Shown one piece after another: positions 41,589 through 54,974 of a stretch of DNA of 64,000 nucleotides. The DNA comes from Alviniconcha marisindica. Its lineage: Eukaryota > Mollusca > Gastropoda > Provannidae. The stretch lies in NCBI GenBank assembly GCA_018857735.1, contig JABMCL010002405.1, forward strand, positions 118,501-182,500, in the 5' to 3' direction. Position 1 is the stretch's first letter, and each line of letters begins with the position of its first letter. A model generated the notes under the pieces. That model worked only from the letters and a program-made list of their open reading frames with translations. It made no database searches and had not been told where the DNA came from. The translations under genes and the position numbers were made by a program.

Positions 41589-44470
41589 CGACAAATACTA
41601 AACTCTTTGTGAGGGCACTTGTATCTATTGCTATGCGCTTCCGGAAAATCTGTTTGGTCAGCAGAAAACCATCTGCACTGGACAGCAATAGAACTGGACT
41701 TCTTTCACCGATATTTCACTGTGGTATTCATGTGATATTAACATGGCATAGGCAAGCTGTCGTCGTGCTGAAAGGTAGAATTTACTCAGAATAGCTTATC
41801 GCTGCAAAGAACGACCGTATAGGTGTGTTAGCTGAGGGGAGCATGTGATCGATGACAGTAAATACGAGAAGGGTTAAGTTACTGTTTATCGCTGCACTGA
41901 ACGACCTTACAGGTGTGTTAGCAAAGGGAACATGCGATGGATCATAGTATATGCAAGAGGGGTTGACATAGTAATGGTTGGCTTGTGGGCATGCGTAGGT
42001 ATTGTTGCCCCCGCCCCCCCCCCCCCCCCCCACCCCACAACACACACACACACACATGCTGAAAGACTTTGCAGAGCTGTACCCTTGGTTGCTAGTACAC
42101 TTACCGGTAGCAAAATGCTCTTAGCCCGTTTCCTTTGGGTCGTGTAGAGTTTGTTTAAAAACTAAACTAAACTGAAAACTACAAAGCAGCAAAAGACCGA
42201 ATTTCAGTGTTGTACAGTGTCTTGCGCCGTGTTTTCTTCGACAGAACGCACCCCGTGAATGCTTTGTGCATTGCCTCTGACAAAAACGGTGATGGGAACA
42301 GAGTACGTTGGGGTGTACTGAACGTTGTCTGGACTTTTCGACGTGTTCAAGTTCGTTGCGCCTGCTGGAAGAAATCGGCTCCTTGGAAACGTTCAGGGGA
42401 GTTGAAAAGGAGAAGTGATTGCGTCGACTGTCGGTGGGAAGCACGAATAGTTGCCGTACTTTGACCAGGCTTTTAAGCTTGCTTTTTCCCCACCCTTTTA
42501 AAGAAGAAAAGGAGGTAGAAGGAGAAGAAAACGGGGGGGGACCCCCTCCCCCTCCCAAACAACAAACTCTGAAGACTTGAGAAAAAGAGGACTGTACGCA
42601 GGTACAGGAGGCGACGTACTGTGGAATGGTATCTGGTGTTGGATTGTGATCGGGTCTTCTTTATGGCCCTTTTTGGTGACTGTTTGCCGCTTCGGCGAGT
42701 TTGTGCTTCTTTGTTTTTGCGATATTCTGTTGTGGTTTTGCATTGACTTTGCTGAGCAACGTTCTCTCGGTCTCCCCCCCCGCCCCCCCCCTCCTCCTCC
42801 CCCCCCCCTCCCCTCCCCCCCCCCCTCCCCCAAGTCATGATTTCATCTTCTTCTTGTTTTTCATTCATGGCTTCATTTGGCAATGTTACATTTGTACACA
42901 TTCTCATTGTTCATATATATATATATATGCTTCATTTTTGATGCTTGTGTTGTTGAATGGTTCAGTGCTTTTTTGTTTTGAAAGGTTATAAATCGGAGAG
43001 AAGTTGTAATGAGGCTCCAGATGTCTGTGAAACTGAAAAAGACTCGCTCTCCCAGACAAAAACGATAATTGTGGAATCCCTTCATCTTTAATGATGGGAA
43101 GGCAAGAAGTTTGTTGTTGTTGAAAACGCACTTTTGTGTACTTGAAAAAATATTTGTGGACTGGAAATATTTTGGGTGATTTTTTAAGTTTTTTTTGTAC
43201 AGATGTAAATTACGATTTTGAACACTGAGGTAGAAATACGGATACCATCGATGCTCTTTGTGGTGTCGTGTGTGCATTTTACATTAAAAAAAGTGGAAGC
43301 GGACGTGCAGAAAGTTTCGCTACGAAATTCTGCCCAGGGTGATGTGATCCAGTTACCGATATTGTACGCTTTTCCTTGAAGTGTTCTGTTCTTTTGAAGA
43401 CTTGGGAGTTAAAAGTGTGAACTGGTCCGGGGGGATGGGTGGCAGTTGGTGGAGGGGTCCTTGCCAACAAAGTTTGTTTTTTTCTTTGTTTTTTTTCTGC
43501 TGCACTGATCACTGATCGAAGGTGTCCTTTAAAGGAACTTCCCCACTGAAAACAGGCTTTGTCCAACAGGTAGAAGAGGTCGGACTAAATGCAGAAATAT
43601 TTGTTTTGAATTTGAAAACGCAAGTTTCACGGGTGACAGTGAGCGGGACTGGATGCGTGAATCGCTGTTGGGCGTTGTGGCTCATCTGTCGCGTAGCCTG
43701 GCGTCTTTCAGACCCAGCACAGGGGCTCGGCGCTCGCATCACCACAGGAGCAAGGTCGGACTAAGAGAGGGGCTGTGAGTGGCTGTTGTAGTCAGTACAC
43801 CCTGTGACGCTTGACAGCGCTGTGTACATCCATTCCCGCCAGTCAGTCACTTGTGTTACAAAGTCACAAAGCTTGTGTTTGTAAATTGAGAGTGAAATCA
43901 GCAGGGCATTTCAGAGTGAAATCCCCCTGCAGTTGAAATTTTTATTTTGATCTCTTCTAGTTTTTATCTGTGAAACAGAGACAGGTTTGGAGAAGGCTAG
44001 GTCCTTTAAATTTTAGGTGCCGCCCCTCTTAACCCTTTTACCGCCAACAACTTTGCATTAATTAGCACTGGCTTTGCAGGAACTGTCACAAGAGGATGCT
44101 TAGCTGACCACAATGCTGCTTTTGAGAACTTTGTTGCGTGCAGGAATTTGCCAGAGGCTGCATTTCAAGCAGGAAGTGGCACAGCATCCTAGAAGAATCC
44201 GGTGGATAATACCTTGCCAGTTGCACCTTAAAGATGTCCTGAGAGCGGAGAAAGGGCTGGAAACGCAGCTGGTCAGTCTCCACCAGGAGCGCCTTAAACT
44301 TAACTGGCTGGTGTGTTTCGGGCTAAGAATGTGCATGGCAGGCTGTTACGCTTTTGAAAGGGACCTTTTGCTTTTGGTGATCCCTTGCCGATCTGTCTTC
44401 ACCTTTTCCATGCTCTCTGGACGTCATACACAAGTGAACAAGTTTAATCAACGAATAGCATAGTGTAGCT
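40491..44470 (+). other. Ski 3' UTR and downstream sequence, no coding exon recognised
   Basis: T-rich, largely free of SINEs and family C elements. It holds a (GT)n/(GA)n tract right after the stop (40600-40660), a (TA)n run (41550-41587), a ~90-bp duplication (41795-41965), and C-rich runs (42010-42030, 42774-42835). The length of the Ski 3' UTR is not defined. Confidence 0.5.
41795..41968 (+). repeat. ~90-bp tandem duplication
   Basis: CTTATCGCTGCAAAGAACGACC, ACAGGTGTGTTAGC and GAACATG(T/C)GAT occur twice, starting near 41797 and 41887. Confidence 0.8.
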
Positions 44471-44489
44471 TAACTGGCTGACCGGCTGT

Positions 44490-44870
44490 TCAGTGGTATT
44501 GTTGTTCACTTCTGTGTGAAGCAGTTTAATTCTATGTGAAGTGGTTGAATTCTGAGTGGTTTACTTCTGTGTGAAGTGGTTGAATTCTGAGTGGTTTAAT
44601 TCTGTGTGAAGTGGTTGAATTCTGAGTGGTTTAATTCTGTGTGAAGCGGTTCAATTCTGAGTGGTTTAATTGTATGCGAAGTGGTTGAATTCTGAGTGGT
44701 TTAATTCTGTGTGAAGCGGTTGAATTCTAAGTAGTTTCGTTCTATGTGAAGTTGAATTCTGAGTGGTTTAATTCTATGTGAAGTGGTTGAATTCTGAGTG
44801 GTTTAATGTATGCGAAGGGGTTGAATTCTGAGTGGTTTCGTTCTATGTGAAGTGGTTTAATACTATGTGG
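44490..44870 (+). repeat. ~35-bp minisatellite x10
   Basis: Unit pieces: GTTGAATTCTGAGTGGTTTA, ATTCTGTGTGAAGTG. Half-units TTCTGTGTGAAG/TTCTATGTGAAG alternate. It contains many EcoRI-type GAATTC sites. Confidence 0.9.
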
Positions 44871-44992
44871 ACAGTTTCCTTTTCATTCTGGGCGGGGATA
44901 CTTTTGCCCAGTTGCCAGCTGACTCTGCCAATGTACAGTGCAAAGCAAACATTGTCTGATTTGACAGCTATTTTCTCTGCAAGTCTGTGTAG

Positions 44993-45304
<312 letters not shown>

Positions 45305-45764
45305 TTTGTGGTTTGGTGCAGGTTTTGTGTGGCTGTTGTCTGGTACTGGTCAGTTTTGAAGTCTTGTGAATTTTCTTTTGGACACTGAAGAATAGAACTC
45401 GCTGACAAGAGTGTTTGACTAAATATCAGTATGACAGAATCTGCCGGTCCAAAAGAAATGCAACATTTTGTAAAAAATAAATAAAATAAAAAGTTTATGT
45501 TGCACTTACAGTGAAATGATACATCATTTATTCAGATTCAGGTTCACAAAGTTTTACAACAAGGGAAGTGTCTTGACTAGTGGTAAACGTACAAACATAA
45601 GCAAACAGCAACACTGACATACATCAACTAGCATTGCTAGAGGCATTTATCAGTACAAGACTAGACTTGATTTGTGTGATATTCTGATATTGAAAGAATT
45701 AGGATTAAATTAAAAAAAAAAAAAATCTAAAAATCCTGCCCCAAAGCGGCAGGCATGAAAAGAG

Positions 45765-46206
45765 ACAACTCCCAGAACAGAATGGTAAAAGGACATAAGG
45801 ATGGAGATAAAAACTCCCAGAACAAAATGGCAAAAGGACATAAAGATGGGGATAAAAACGCCCAGAACAGAATGGTAAAAGGACATAAGGATGGAGATAA
45901 AAACTCCCAGAACAAAATGGCAAAAGGACATAAAGACAGGGTTAAAACTCCCAGAACAGAATGGTAAAAGGACATAAAGATGGGGATAAAATCTCCCAGA
46001 ACAGAATGGTAAAAGGACAAAGATGGGGATAAAAACGCCCATAACAGAATGGTAAAAGGACAAAAAGATGGGGATAAAAACTCCCAGAACAAAATGGTAA
46101 AAGAACATAAAGATGGGGATAAAAACTCCCAGAACAGAATGGTAAAAGGACATAAAGATGGGGATAAAAACTCCCAGAACAGAATGGTAAAAGGACATAA
46201 AGATGG
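45765..46206 (+). repeat. 45-bp minisatellite x10, open in two frames
   Basis: Unit pieces: AAGGACATAAAGATGGGGAT, AAAAACTCCCAGAACAGAAT, GGTAA. The 45-base period keeps the frame, giving KGHKDGDKNSQNRMV repeats on the + strand and FYPFCSG...-type repeats on the other. The long ORFs (up to 193 codons on the minus strand) are explained by the period. GGGGAT...ACTCCC can pair within each unit. Confidence 0.9.
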
Positions 46207-46917
46207 GGGGCCCCGATCTGATGAGCGAGGGAGAATGTGTGAACTGCAAATATTTGATCGAATTGGGCTGTGAATTGTAGTTTGTTTCCAAAATTAATAG
46301 TACTTCTTGTTGACCTTTTGTGTCAAATTAAAATGAGCATATCTCTTGTATCTTCTACTTCTTTCTGTTGGTGGGTGGGCAGGACGTTAAAATCCAAGAA
46401 CATACTTTGTGTTGGAGTCCAAGTTTTCCCCCTGATTTGGATGTGCGGTGATTGTGTCAAATTGGACCATTTTGAGCACTTAATGAAAGTGTGGGTTACT
46501 CGCGGAGTAAATGTGATCATCATTACAGAGTGTTTTGTAGCATCAAATGGTTGAAGAAGAATAGGGCTTCAGCATACTGTTGAGTGTTTACAGGTTCTGT
46601 ATTTTAAATCATTCTAGTTTGTTTTGTGAAATTTAAAGGTGCTATCTTGACCATTATAAATTAGTGTATTGTGCAGTTTTCTTTACTCTTGTTCACCTTT
46701 TTTTTTCTTTCCTTTTTTGAAGAGTGAGATACACACATATATATATATATATAATGATGTTTATTAGGTTTGTGAATGATTATATATTCCAAACAAGGCT
46801 GCTTTAGAAAACGACGAAGATGTGCAGAATGTTTACAGATTGCCTGTGATGGTGAAATAGGTGCAGGTTCTTTCTTTCTGACCCATGACCGACTTAGCAG
46901 TGTGGTGTACACGCACG

Positions 46918-46962
<45 letters not shown>

Positions 46963-48076
46963 TTTTTTTTGTTGTTGTTGAAAATCTGATTTGTAATAAC
47001 ATGGTAACAAATATTTTTCGTTTTGTCTCTGTGTGTTTTGCAACAGACTGGTCTGCAATCTGTATCTTGTCTAGCATTGATTTTGTGCAGGCATTTGGGG
47101 GGAGTTTTTTTTTTTTTTTTTTAACGTCCAGTTAACCGGGATGGTTTATCAGGGCAATACATAGAACGCGCAATTCCTAACTGCAGTGCAGCTGTGAAGA
47201 AAAAAAAAATGAAAAAAAAAAAAGAAGCAGAAAAAATAAGAAAACGAATACAAAAATGCACACAGAAAAAGTTTTTCTTTGGAAGATGTACGTTGTTTTT
47301 ATTCAAGTTTATTACTCGTTCAGATCTTTTGTTCTTGCTAACCAGCAGAAAAGCTTTCTAAATTGCTCAGTTTTCAAAACAGCTGCCGTCAGATGGGACA
47401 TTTTGTTTTTAATTGTATATTACATGGTCTTCTGTTGACTGTTTTTGTACTGAAAGATCATTGAATTTGTTTATGTTTCTTGTTGAGCTTGTACTGTTCT
47501 CTCTCTCTCTCTCTCTCTGTTTCATCAGTTTGTTCTTTCATCTTTTCGGGGGGATGTAACCAAAGGAGAGAGGGAAAGTCTTTACTCATACGCATTATTG
47601 TACCTAAATATAAATTTCATTTTGTGCTAGTTGAACTACTTGCTTCGGAAAATGTTATTTTCACTGTTGAACTTCGTGATTGATTAAACAGAATTTGATG
47701 GGTGTTAGGTTTGGATTGTTGTGACATTGCGTTGTCTTGAAATGTTTCCATTACTATTGCTTGTGAATCAGTGTTATATGTTGCGAGTTTCCGCTGTAAA
47801 ATGATCATACATCAGTGTTGTTTCTTGGTATTTCATCATGCCCGTGCGTGTTTGAGTCTAATGTGGGATTTAGGCCAGATTTTGTGAATGTAGGACTTGT
47901 TTTCGTTCCCAGTTGAACAGGACTCGTTTCTTATAACTTTTCTTCGTGTTCTTTCTTTTCGACCAACAGGAACCAAATTCTTTGTGGAAATGGGTTTCTA
48001 AAAAAAAAAAGAAGAGAAGAAGTATGTACTATGTTGCTGCATGCAGACTCTGTGTGTGTGTGTGTGTGTGTTTGTG

Positions 48077-48130
<54 letters not shown>

Positions 48131-48400
48131 TACAAGTTGCAATATGACGACCTGCACAGTCAGCAGGAAAATTAGGACCTTTAGATGTCTTCCTTTGCAT
48201 TTTGGTGGCACTATTGGTGAATTCACATACCCCGCCCCCCCACCCCTCTTTCCCCTCCCCATGGCTTAACAATATAGTCCCTATTATTAAGTATTAGAGA
48301 GCTGCATGTGACCAAAAAGGACAACCAAACGCCGAGGATCAGTTTGTTTTGATGTCAGGACGTGCTGCATATTGCAATACACATTTCTTCTTTGTTTCTC
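46207..48400. other. AT-rich stretch without recognisable genes
   Basis: It contains (TG)n at 46918-46960, homopolymer T and A runs at 47105-47125 and 47200-47225, and (TG)n at 48050-48127. The open frames are short and show no domain. Confidence 0.6.
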
Positions 48401-48406
48401 CTTTCG

Positions 48407-48470
48407 GTGTATCGCCCTGATATAACCGCACTGGTTGACAGGGCGTAAAACACCAATTTACTTATTCCTT
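48407..48470 (+). repeat. SINE 3' tail (family B)
   Basis: GTATCGCCCTGATATAACCG, GGTTGACAGGGCGTAAAACA and a short (CTTA)-like end. It is close to 30426-30502. Confidence 0.7.
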
Positions 48471-48867
48471 TCGGTGTTCCACGAAAGGCCACCTGCAAGT
48501 AAAAGGTTTGTCGCAGAGGGGGAATTTTTTTAAAATCTGAAACAGAATGACTGCTAGTGTTCTAAAACAAAGATCCCAAAACAAAAAAATACTGTGTGTC
48601 TGTGTTAAAATAAGCATTCGTTTTGAACCTTTTTGTGTTTGGATTTCATCACAGAGGAACAAGAGTTGGCATGTTTGAAGTGTTCTTGTTCGCTAAACTG
48701 TCTGGATCACCTTAAAGCAGTCTGAGCATGCCATTGACATCTGAGAGGATGTACGACAGCTGTGAAGGAGGTCCATGTTTAGTTTGACCAAGTCTTGGAA
48801 TATATATATATTTTTTTTTAAAGTCCAGCATTGGTAGAAAGGTGAAATGTCTATGGTGTAGAACAGT

Positions 48868-49089
48868 TTAACCCCTTCACTGCCGCAGCCTGTAAAATTT
48901 CCAGGCTGAAAAATGCACACATGCACTCCCACAAACAGTACCTTTGATGGTCATATAACAAGTCTACTTTCAATACTGTGCAGTTTGGTAGAAGTCGTTT
49001 CACGTGGTCTTGCGAATGGGGCAAATTTGGCACTTTTATTGGTTGTTTTCCGAATGACGGCGCTGCAAATATGGCAGTGAAAGGGTTAA
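48868..49089. mobile_element. TTAA-flanked MITE (piggyBac-like)
   Basis: TTAA at 48868-48871 and 49086-49089. Terminal inverted repeats CCCCTTCACTGCC (left) and CCCTTTCACTGCC (right, reverse complement) lie directly inside. The internal ~190 bases are non-coding. PiggyBac transposons insert at TTAA and begin with CCC, so this is best read as a non-autonomous derivative. Confidence 0.7.
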
Positions 49090-49529
49090 TTATAACGCTT
49101 ATCTATGTGCGCACGCGCGTGTGTGTGTGTGTGTGCGTGTGTGAGAGCGTCTCATTCTGCACACGCGTGTGTGCTGGCACGTCTACCCAACCGCCTGCCT
49201 TCCTGCACCTTTCGGATCCCAGTTGTGCTCACGTCTTTGCCACTCCTTTTTTTTTCTTCTCACCTTTTTTGTGTGTCTTTCTTTCTTCTCTTTTGTCCCC
49301 TGTTGGTGTGTAGGGGGAACGTGCATGTGTATCTGTTGACGCTTTAAGACTACACTTTGCCTGGCAGGTCACAGGGCTCTGTTGTTATCGGTGGAAATGT
49401 TTTCCGTTTTTTTTTACCCTACATGTCAAGAATAGTCACCTTAACGTATAGTATTGGCAGTTTAAAAAAGTAAATGTTTGATACATATAGAAGAATTGTT
49501 TTTGTTTGTTCAACTTCGAGTCTCGTGAA

Positions 49530-49880
49530 CAGAGTTGTTTTTCATTGTTGTTGTTGATGCATCAGTTCATCTTTGTGTTTCATTGTGCTTTTTTGGGGGT
49601 GGGGGGTGTATGATGCATCAGTTCATCTTTGTGTTTCATTGTGCTTTTTTGGGGGGGGTGGGGGGGGTGGGGGGGGGGGTGTATGATGCATCAGTTCATC
49701 TTTGTGTTTCATTGTGCTTTTTTGGGAGGGGGTGGGGGGGGGGGGGGTATGATGCATCAGTTCATCTTTGTGTTTCATTGTGCTTTTTTGGAGGGGGGGG
49801 GGGGGGTATGATGCATCAGTTCATCTTTGTATTTCATTGTGCTTTTTTGTTTGGGGGGGGGGGGGGGGGGGTGTACTATT
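49530..49880 (+). repeat. ~65-bp minisatellite with poly-G, x5
   Basis: TGATGCATCAGTTCATCTTT, GTGTTTCATTGTGCTTTTTT and a G-run of 9-20 bases, five times. TGATGCATCA is a perfect palindrome. Poly-G length varies between units. Confidence 0.92.
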
Positions 49881-52800
49881 TCGCACAGTTAGTCTGTTGT
49901 GAACCGTTTTTGTATTGGCTACTTTTTGACCACATTTCATATTCATGTTAGTTATTTAGTGTTCTTTTTTCATGTACCATTTTTGGATATGTATGTTAAA
50001 AAAAAGAAAAAGAGAAGTGAAGTCAGTAGCTAGTATACCACTGCCATTGCCCATCGGCTTCTTTGTATTTTTCATTTATATCATTCCACCTACAGGTTAT
50101 TCATTTTAAAACACACACATATATATATAAAAGCAAAATCAAAAATCATCAGAAATCGTTTACCTCTTCTTTTTTTCCCATTTTTTTTTTTTTTTGTACG
50201 ACTTGTACATAATTTATGTGCATAGGGCATGCTTGATCTTCCATTATATATGGGGAATAAAAAGTGCTGTCTGGTTATACCTGACAGTTGGCTCAGGAAT
50301 TTTACACAGAAACCAAGGGAGAAGGGGCCCCAAGATACTTGTGTGTCGAGTGCTGTGCGGCGGACACTGCGAACAACAGTGCATGCACACAGAATACAGG
50401 CACTCCAAAACAGCATTTAAAAAAAAAAAATAACCGAATAATACTTCAAAAGGATATTATTACTACACTAGCAGCATGATGTGTACTTGTACTGTTTTTA
50501 ACATTTATACTCGAAACGAAGCAGTGACAGAAACTGTTTTGTTGTCTGCTAACAAGTGTGGTGGGCTTTTTGGTCCTTTTTTTGCCTCGTGTCTTCGGCA
50601 TCTTTGACTGTGGGACGACAATGCTACAGTGAACAGTGTTCCGTTTGAATCATTTTCCTTCTTGTTGCTGTTGGCTTATGACTAGTTTTTTTTTTGTGTG
50701 TTGCTGGAGCAAAGTGTTTTCTTTGTTGTTTTGTTGTTGGACACAGCGCTAAAGTCCCTCCCCCCCCCCCCTGCCCCCCCCCCCCCCCCCATTTGGTTTG
50801 ATTGTTGTGCTGGTAGGTAAATATGTCCATATTTTCTCGAAGGTAGTTCCTAATATTGAATATACAACAAGGACACTTCTTCTCCTCGACAATTTCAGAA
50901 AGCAACACTGACGTGTTTCTCGATTGCGAATTTGATGAGCTTAAAATGGCAGAGTCATGAACATAAATGTGTATATTGTTCTGTGTACAATGGCAGTGAT
51001 GTATATGTACAATTTTTTTCAGGAAAAAAACTTCCTGTGTATAGTCTTGCCTTGCTTCCCCTCCTCCCCTCCTCCCCCCCTCCACCCCCTCCACCCACCC
51101 AACAATCCCTACTGTCCTCAGATGTGTGTATATATGTGGATATACTGAGGTCTAGTTTCCGCTACATGTTCTTTGCTTCTAGCTCTTGAAGCAAGTTCTG
51201 AATGTGTTAATTGCTGTGCTTGCTTCAAGAGGCAGGCACCAGTGCGCCGAGTTCTGTTAAAATGCTTACGTGTGTATTCCTTCCACTATCGGTGTTGATA
51301 CGAGCTACAGTTTTCAATTTCTTGGTGGTTAAAACAAAAACAAAAACTTCCGGTAGAGTGTGCAGGAAACGAACAACATGCACATGCATTAGGCGTACAC
51401 AGGGAAACAGAGTGCAGTTAAAAATGATTTTAAAAAAAGAGAGTAAAACAGTTGTGTTTAGAGAAGAAAGCGTGATTGTTGATCTGTCCTATGTACTCAG
51501 TGAATGAGGTATTCATTTGTTCTGCCTTTGACAAAGTAGCTGACCGAATTGTTGTGATGAAGATCGCAAGGTTTTGGGCCTCCGGTTTGTGAATTTTGTT
51601 GTAGTGTGCTGCCAGTATGATCTTTCCAGTTGATTGGGCGTCGAATAATGACTAGCTAACTGGTAATGAATGATGAACTGCCCCCCTCCCCCCACTTTTA
51701 CTAATAATTAGTTGCTATTTGGTAATGAGTAAACTGCCCCCCCCCCCCCCCCACCCCTTACCTCTCACAAACATATAGGTTGTCCAACATGCAGGATTTA
51801 TCCAGCAATTTGATAGAAAGGGGTGGAGAGACACACACTTCATGTTTTGAGCAAGGAGATTAATCCTGCTGGTAGCATTGGCCAATATTTGGCTTTTCCT
51901 TGGATCAGACACTTTTTTCTTGGTTTTCTTGTAGTTTACACCTTCAGTCTCTCTCCCCCCCCCCCCCCCCCCCCCCCCCCCTCATGACCACCAAAGTTAC
52001 CATACTTTGGTATAATTTGTGAAAGTTGCGTTCAGTTTTTAAGAAGAAGAAGAAGGATTTACTAAGTATTTTTGCTCCTTAGGTAAAACTCCTGAAATTG
52101 TTTAGAGCCCCCATGAATACTCTGTGAGTCTGTTCTTCTTTCTGTGATTGATTACAATGTTCATTCTTCCAAGTTTTTTGGTTTTGATTCATTCTACCAC
52201 AATTTCATGTGTGTGTGAAATTGGGGCTGGCAAAACAAAACAAACAACAACAACAAAAATGGGGGAGATGATTCGTTCAATTCAAGTAAATGGGGTTTAC
52301 TATCATTTTGACTGGCCTCATGACGTTACATTTGAAACAGCTGCTCTTGATGGTTTGTGTTGAAACGCTAGCCCCTTCGGCCTAACTCCCCCAGGAAACT
52401 GCAGCTTACACTGTGTTGTGGGGGTAAAAAGTTGCCATTGCTTAGAAAACAACAACAAAAAACAACAACAACAGCGCACAAAAGATGAAACCTATTGTTA
52501 AAAGAGGAGGATGGCTTTAACTGAATTTGATTTGTTGAGAGCCTTTTTTTTTTTTTTTCTTTTTAATCTTGCAATTTCAGTGCATCAGAGACTTGCTGTT
52601 AGTGTACAAATGTGTTTCATTTTCTTGACTTATTTGAGGCAGGAATTTGTTCAGAAATGTTCACCATATTTGAACCAAAATGTTGTAGTAAACAGCACTG
52701 ACCCTTCGAGTACGGATACATGTATGCCATAATTAGAGGAAGATGTGAAGTGATGCGCAGAAGGAATCCCCAAGACGAAACAAACCAACAGGAAACACTA

Positions 52801-53360
52801 AATGCATCGCCAAGTAGAGCCCGGTTAGACCGATTATTGGTCCTCTGTGGTGCCATGTTTTTATTGTACATTTAGGATCCCTCCCCAAGGGAAGAATTTT
52901 CCCAGTCCAGACAACTCTGCAAAGAGGGCAGATCACTTGATTTGAAGGGCAATAACTGTGCATGCCTCACTGAAAGGAAAAGTATATCAAATACACCCCT
53001 GTTTGCCCATTTAATACTTATTGTTACTATTATTATTATTACTTTTTTGGAGAAATAATTTGTTTATTTTTGGTCATTGTTAGCTTGTGTTTTGTTGGTG
53101 TAAATAGTTCCAATTTTAAAAGCCAGTATATCTTCCCTCTCCCTTCCCCACCACCAAGTGTACAAAAAACTGATCTTCCTTTCTGAGAACACGTGGACAG
53201 TTCTGTGGTTGAAAAATCAGTTTTTTGTATTATTTATGTTGATGTTTATGTTACAACTTGTGCAAACTTGTTTATGACACAGTGATTATGTGACTTCGGT
53301 AGGTGCTTCTGCTAGCAGCTAATGCTATTGTGAGAAGTAAAGCTGTGAATATAGTCATCA
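49881..53360. other. AT-rich stretch without recognisable genes
   Basis: T-rich sequence with C-runs (50760-50790, 51738-51760, 51957-51980) and a family-B-like remnant near 51610-51650 (TTGATTGGGCGTCGAATAA). No domain was recognised in any open frame. Confidence 0.6.
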
Positions 53361-53409
53361 GATTTATTGTGTGTGCGTATGCTTGTGTGCATTTGTGTCC
53401 ATGTGCAAC

Positions 53410-54580
53410 TCGATCCAGTTGCACCTACAAACTCACTCAATCCCGTCAGGCCTAGAAACTCAATCCAGTCAGACTTACAAACGCAATCCAGCCAGACCTA
53501 CAAACTCAATCCAGTCAGACTTACAAACGCAATCCAGCCAGACCTACAAACTCAATCCAGTCAGACCTACAAACTCAATCCAGTCAGACCTACAAACTCG
53601 ATCCAATCAAACTCAATCCAGCCAGACCTACAAACTCAATCCAGTCAGACCTACAAACTCGATCCAATCAAACTCAATCCAGCCAGACCTACAAACTCGA
53701 ATCCCATCAAACTCAATCCAGTCAGACCCACAAACTCGATCCAATCAAACTCAATCCAGCCAGACCTACAAACTCAATCCAGTCAGACCTACAAACTCGA
53801 TCCAATCAAACTCAATCCAGTCAGACCTACAAACTCGATCCAATCAAACGCAATCCAGCCAGACCTACAAACTCAATCCAGTCAGACCTACAAACTCGAT
53901 CCAATCAAACTCAATCCAGTCAGACCTACAAACTCGATCCAATCAAACTCAATCCAGTCAGACCTACAAACTCAATCCTATCAAACTTAATCCAGTTAGA
54001 CATACAACTTTATTGTCTCTGTGTAGAGAAATTTCCTTTCTGGTTTGTCATTCACATAACATTCAATAAAATTAACAATAAAACATCAACAACTCAATGA
54101 AACGCGGAGCTAAAAACCACTCAAATACAAGGAAAATACTTAACAATAACAATGTACACACCCACCCACCCACACACACATTATTCTTCTGGCTCACCAA
54201 TAACTTAAAATATTCAATAACAATAAAACAAAATTCCTTAAACAACAAAACACTAAAATCGAAACACTCAATCGGCCACAACATATAAATTATAGGCAGC
54301 ATTTATGAAGTAATATAGTAAATCCAGGCAGTATATAATTCCACGCACACAGGCACGCACACACGCGCACACACACACACACACAAACAAACATACAAAC
54401 TCATCCAGTCACACCTACAAACTCAATCCAGTCACACCTACAAACTCAATCCAGTCAGACCTACAAACTCAATTCAAACAAACTCCATCCAGTCAGGCCT
54501 ACAAACTCATCCAGTCACACCTACAAACTCAATCCAGTCAGACCTACAAACTCAATTCAAACAAATATACAAGGTGGGAT
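53410..54580 (+). repeat. 22-23-bp minisatellite (AATCCAGTCAGACCTACAAACTC), split by an insertion
   Basis: About 30 copies of AATCCAGTCAGACCTACAAA, alternating with a shorter GATCCAATCAAACTC unit to form a higher-order repeat. The array runs to about 54007 and resumes at 54391-54570. It has long open frames in two registers (207 and 232 codons, Thr/Asn/Gln/Ser-rich) with no sign of selection. Confidence 0.93.
54000..54398 (-). mobile_element. Probable retroelement insertion within the minisatellite, minus orientation
   Basis: The non-repeat segment 54008-54390 interrupts the 22-bp array and is flanked by ACATACAA (54000-54007 and 54391-54398). On the minus strand it ends in ...CACAGAGACAATAAA, a polyA-signal-like end. 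The family is not identified, and the 8-bp direct repeat could partly reflect the host array (TACAAAC). Confidence 0.5.
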
Positions 54581-54974
54581 ATCCCACAGCAGGCTAGAAA
54601 GGTTGCACTCTGACCTGCCAACTGACCTGTCAGCCTCCATTCCGTGACACGTTGATGGGAGAGTAAAAATGAAACAATTAGTACTAGACAGTCAATCAAA
54701 AGCACTAGTCACTCCCCCCACCCCCCACGCACCCTGATAGTTTACTTTAGCTGGCTTTCATTAGTAAACATGCGAGTTGGCTGTGAAAAAAAAAAAAAAC
54801 TAACAACAGTAGGAACAAAGAAACCCAGAGCTAAACGGGGAATGGAAAAAGCAAGATAAAAAGCTTAAATAACTTTTTTAAATTTTAGGTTGAAATGTGA
54901 AGAAGAAAAAAAAGCAAGTAATTAATTGCTGAGGCGTTATATTTTGAACTGGAAGATCTTAATTAGAGTAAACG

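Noticed and set aside
45710..46291. 193-codon minus-strand repeat protein
   Set aside because: Antisense frame of the 45-bp minisatellite. The + strand frame is equally open, so there is no evidence for either.
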